From Betaproteobacteria bacterium UBA5216 (GTDB lineage: Bacteria > Pseudomonadota > Gammaproteobacteria > Burkholderiales > SG8-41): 64,000 bases of DNA. Shown here piece by piece: positions 62,710-64,000 of this stretch (the first letter of the stretch is position 1; every line of letters begins with the position of its first letter). The stretch covers positions 1-64,000 of the forward strand of contig DHVE01000054.1 in NCBI GenBank assembly GCA_002412495.1. The letters are read 5' to 3'. The notes under the pieces are model-generated. The model made no database searches. It had not been told where the DNA came from and worked only from the letters and a program-made list of their open reading frames with translations. Made by a program: the position numbers and the translations under genes.

Positions 62710-64000
62710 ATGGGTAAAATCACCGGATTTCTGGAATACGAGCGACTCATCGAAGTCGCCGAAGACAAGAGCACGCGCATCAAGCACTACCGCGAATTCG
62801 TTGGTCATTTGAGCGACGAGCAAGCGAGCGTGCAGGGCGCGCGCTGCATGGACTGCGGCACACCGTTTTGCATGAGTGGCTGCCCGATCAACAACATCAT
62901 TCCCGACTGGAACGATCTTGTTTACAAGCAGAACTGGCGCGCCGCACTCGATACGCTGCACTCGACGAATAACTTTCCGGAATTCACCGGTCGCGTGTGT
63001 CCTGCGCCGTGTGAAGAAGCCTGCACACTGCGCATCAATACCGATCCGGTCGGCATCAAATCCATCGAACACGCGATCATCGACAAGGGTTGGGAAAACG
63101 GCTGGGTTGTGCCGCAACCGCCGAAACAAAAAACGGGAAAACGCGTGGCGGTGATCGGCTCCGGCCCGTCCGGCATGGCGTGCGCGCAGCAACTGGCGCG
63201 CGCCGGGCATGATGTGGTGTTGTTCGAAAAGAATGATCGCGTTGGTGGCCTGCTGCGCTATGGTATTCCCGATTTCAAGATGGAAAAGCAGTTCATCGAC
63301 CGACGCGTGGAGCAGATGAAGGCCGAAGGAGTTGAAGTGCGTGTCAATCAGCACGTCGGCGCGAGCGGCAGCAACGGCGTGGACGCCAAAAAGCTGCTGG
63401 CGGAGTTTGACGCCGTGGTGATGTCCGGCGGCGCGGAAACGCCGCGCGATCTGCCGGTGCCGGGCCGCGAGTTGGCCGGCGTGCATTTCGCGATGGAGTT
63501 TTTGCCGCAACAAAACAAAGTCGTTGCGGGCGACAAAGTGCCGGATCAAATCATGGCCACCGGCAAGCATGTGGTGGTGATTGGCGGCGGCGACACCGGC
63601 TCTGACTGCGTGGGCACCTCCAATCGTCACGGCGCAAAATCGATTGCGCAATTCGAGTTGCTGGGCAAGCCGGATGATCCTCTGCGCAATCCCGTGTGGC
63701 CGTACTGGCCGACGCGACTGCGAACCTCGTCGTCGCACGAAGAAGGCGCGAATCGCGATTGGTCGATTGCCACCAAATCCTTCGTTGGCGAGAATGGCAA
63801 AGTCAAAGCGTTGAAAGCCGTGCGCCTGAAGTGGGAGGGTGGCAAAATGAGTGAAGTGCCCAGCTCCGAATTTGAAATGCCCGCCGACCTGGTGCTGCTC
63901 GCCATGGGCTTTCTGGGTCCCACGCAAAAAGGCCTGCTCGAACAACTCGGCGTCGAGAAAGATGCGCGCAGCAACGTGAAAGCCGACACCGACAAATATC
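62710..64000 (+). CDS. gltD: Glutamate synthase (NADPH) small subunit GltD, partial
   Basis: First 430 codons of the beta subunit; the window ends before the stop (usual length about 470-490). The N-terminal 4Fe-4S ligands are in CMDCGTPFCMSGCP and CPAPCEEACTL. The FAD motif VIGSGPSGMACAQQLA and the NADPH motif VIGGGDTGSDCVG are intact. It follows gltB by 26 bases. It passes electrons from NADPH to the FMN and Fe-S centres of GltB. Confidence 0.95.
   Translation, partial: MGKITGFLEYERLIEVAEDKSTRIKHYREFVGHLSDEQASVQGARCMDCGTPFCMSGCPINNIIPDWNDLVYKQNWRAALDTLHSTNNFPEFTGRVCPAPCEEACTLRINTDPVGIKSIEHAIIDKGWENGWVVPQPPKQKTGKRVAVIGSGPSGMACAQQLARAGHDVVLFEKNDRVGGLLRYGIPDFKMEKQFIDRRVEQMKAEGVEVRVNQHVGASGSNGVDAKKLLAEFDAVVMSGGAETPRDLPVPGRELAGVHFAMEFLPQQNKVVAGDKVPDQIMATGKHVVVIGGGDTGSDCVGTSNRHGAKSIAQFELLGKPDDPLRNPVWPYWPTRLRTSSSHEEGANRDWSIATKSFVGENGKVKALKAVRLKWEGGKMSEVPSSEFEMPADLVLLAMGFLGPTQKGLLEQLGVEKDARSNVKADTDKY

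Overview
The window looks like chromosome of a betaproteobacterium, probably Burkholderiales or a close relative. The evidence is the gene order: dusB-fis-purH, ubiH-pepP-murU-amgK next to lptD-surA-pdxA-rsmA, thiD-thiE-hemL, a cytochrome c4 gene beside engB-hemB, and mrcA divergent from pilMNOPQ-aroK-aroB-dgt-gltB-gltD. Two Bug-type tricarboxylate receptors point the same way. The DNA is mostly GC-rich. No rRNA, tRNA, CRISPR array, prophage or classical insertion sequence was seen.

Layout. 1-9.8 kb: ilvD, a Bug receptor, metY with a small conserved ORF behind it, a DUF255 thioredoxin-fold protein, a small cytochrome c, and three stand-alone oxidoreductase-type genes. 9.9-15.1 kb: a branched-chain amino acid ABC importer, livK-livH-livM-livG-livF, split between livH and livM by a 426-bp element with 30-bp inverted repeats that encodes a GxxExxY (PD-(D/E)XK-like) protein. 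15.1-22.4 kb: a Tat-type flavoprotein, then a compact co-directional cluster (UroD-like protein, DadA-like oxidase, Asp/Glu racemase, Bug receptor, gamma-glutamyltransferase family) that looks like a catabolic operon. 22.4-25.2 kb: a DMT exporter, a DUF1348 protein, and a low-GC gene for a zinc-ribbon protein with a TIR/deoxyribosyltransferase-like domain.

25.3-35.1 kb, minus strand: two runs, hemF-purD-purH-fis-dusB and ubiH-like-pepP-murU-amgK (tRNA dihydrouridylation, nucleoid protein, purine and haem synthesis; quinone hydroxylation, peptidase and peptidoglycan recycling). 35.2-40.7 kb, plus strand: lptD-surA-pdxA-rsmA (LPS export, outer-membrane protein folding, pyridoxal phosphate, 16S rRNA methylation). 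40.7-47.5 kb: gloA, rubredoxin, thiD-thiE-hemL, cytochrome c4, engB, a set of hairpins with GGA loops, hemB, and a conserved nucleotidyltransferase-like protein. 47.5 kb to the end: mrcA, the type IV pilus assembly and secretin operon, the shikimate genes aroK-aroB, dgt, and glutamate synthase gltB-gltD, with gltD cut by the window end.

The most unusual features are the TIR-bounded nuclease-like element that supplies both its own start and stop codons and apparently the start codon of livM, the zinc-ribbon/TIR-like gene, and the multi-hairpin GGA-loop region upstream of hemB. Functions are assigned by recognising family motifs by eye; no database search was run.
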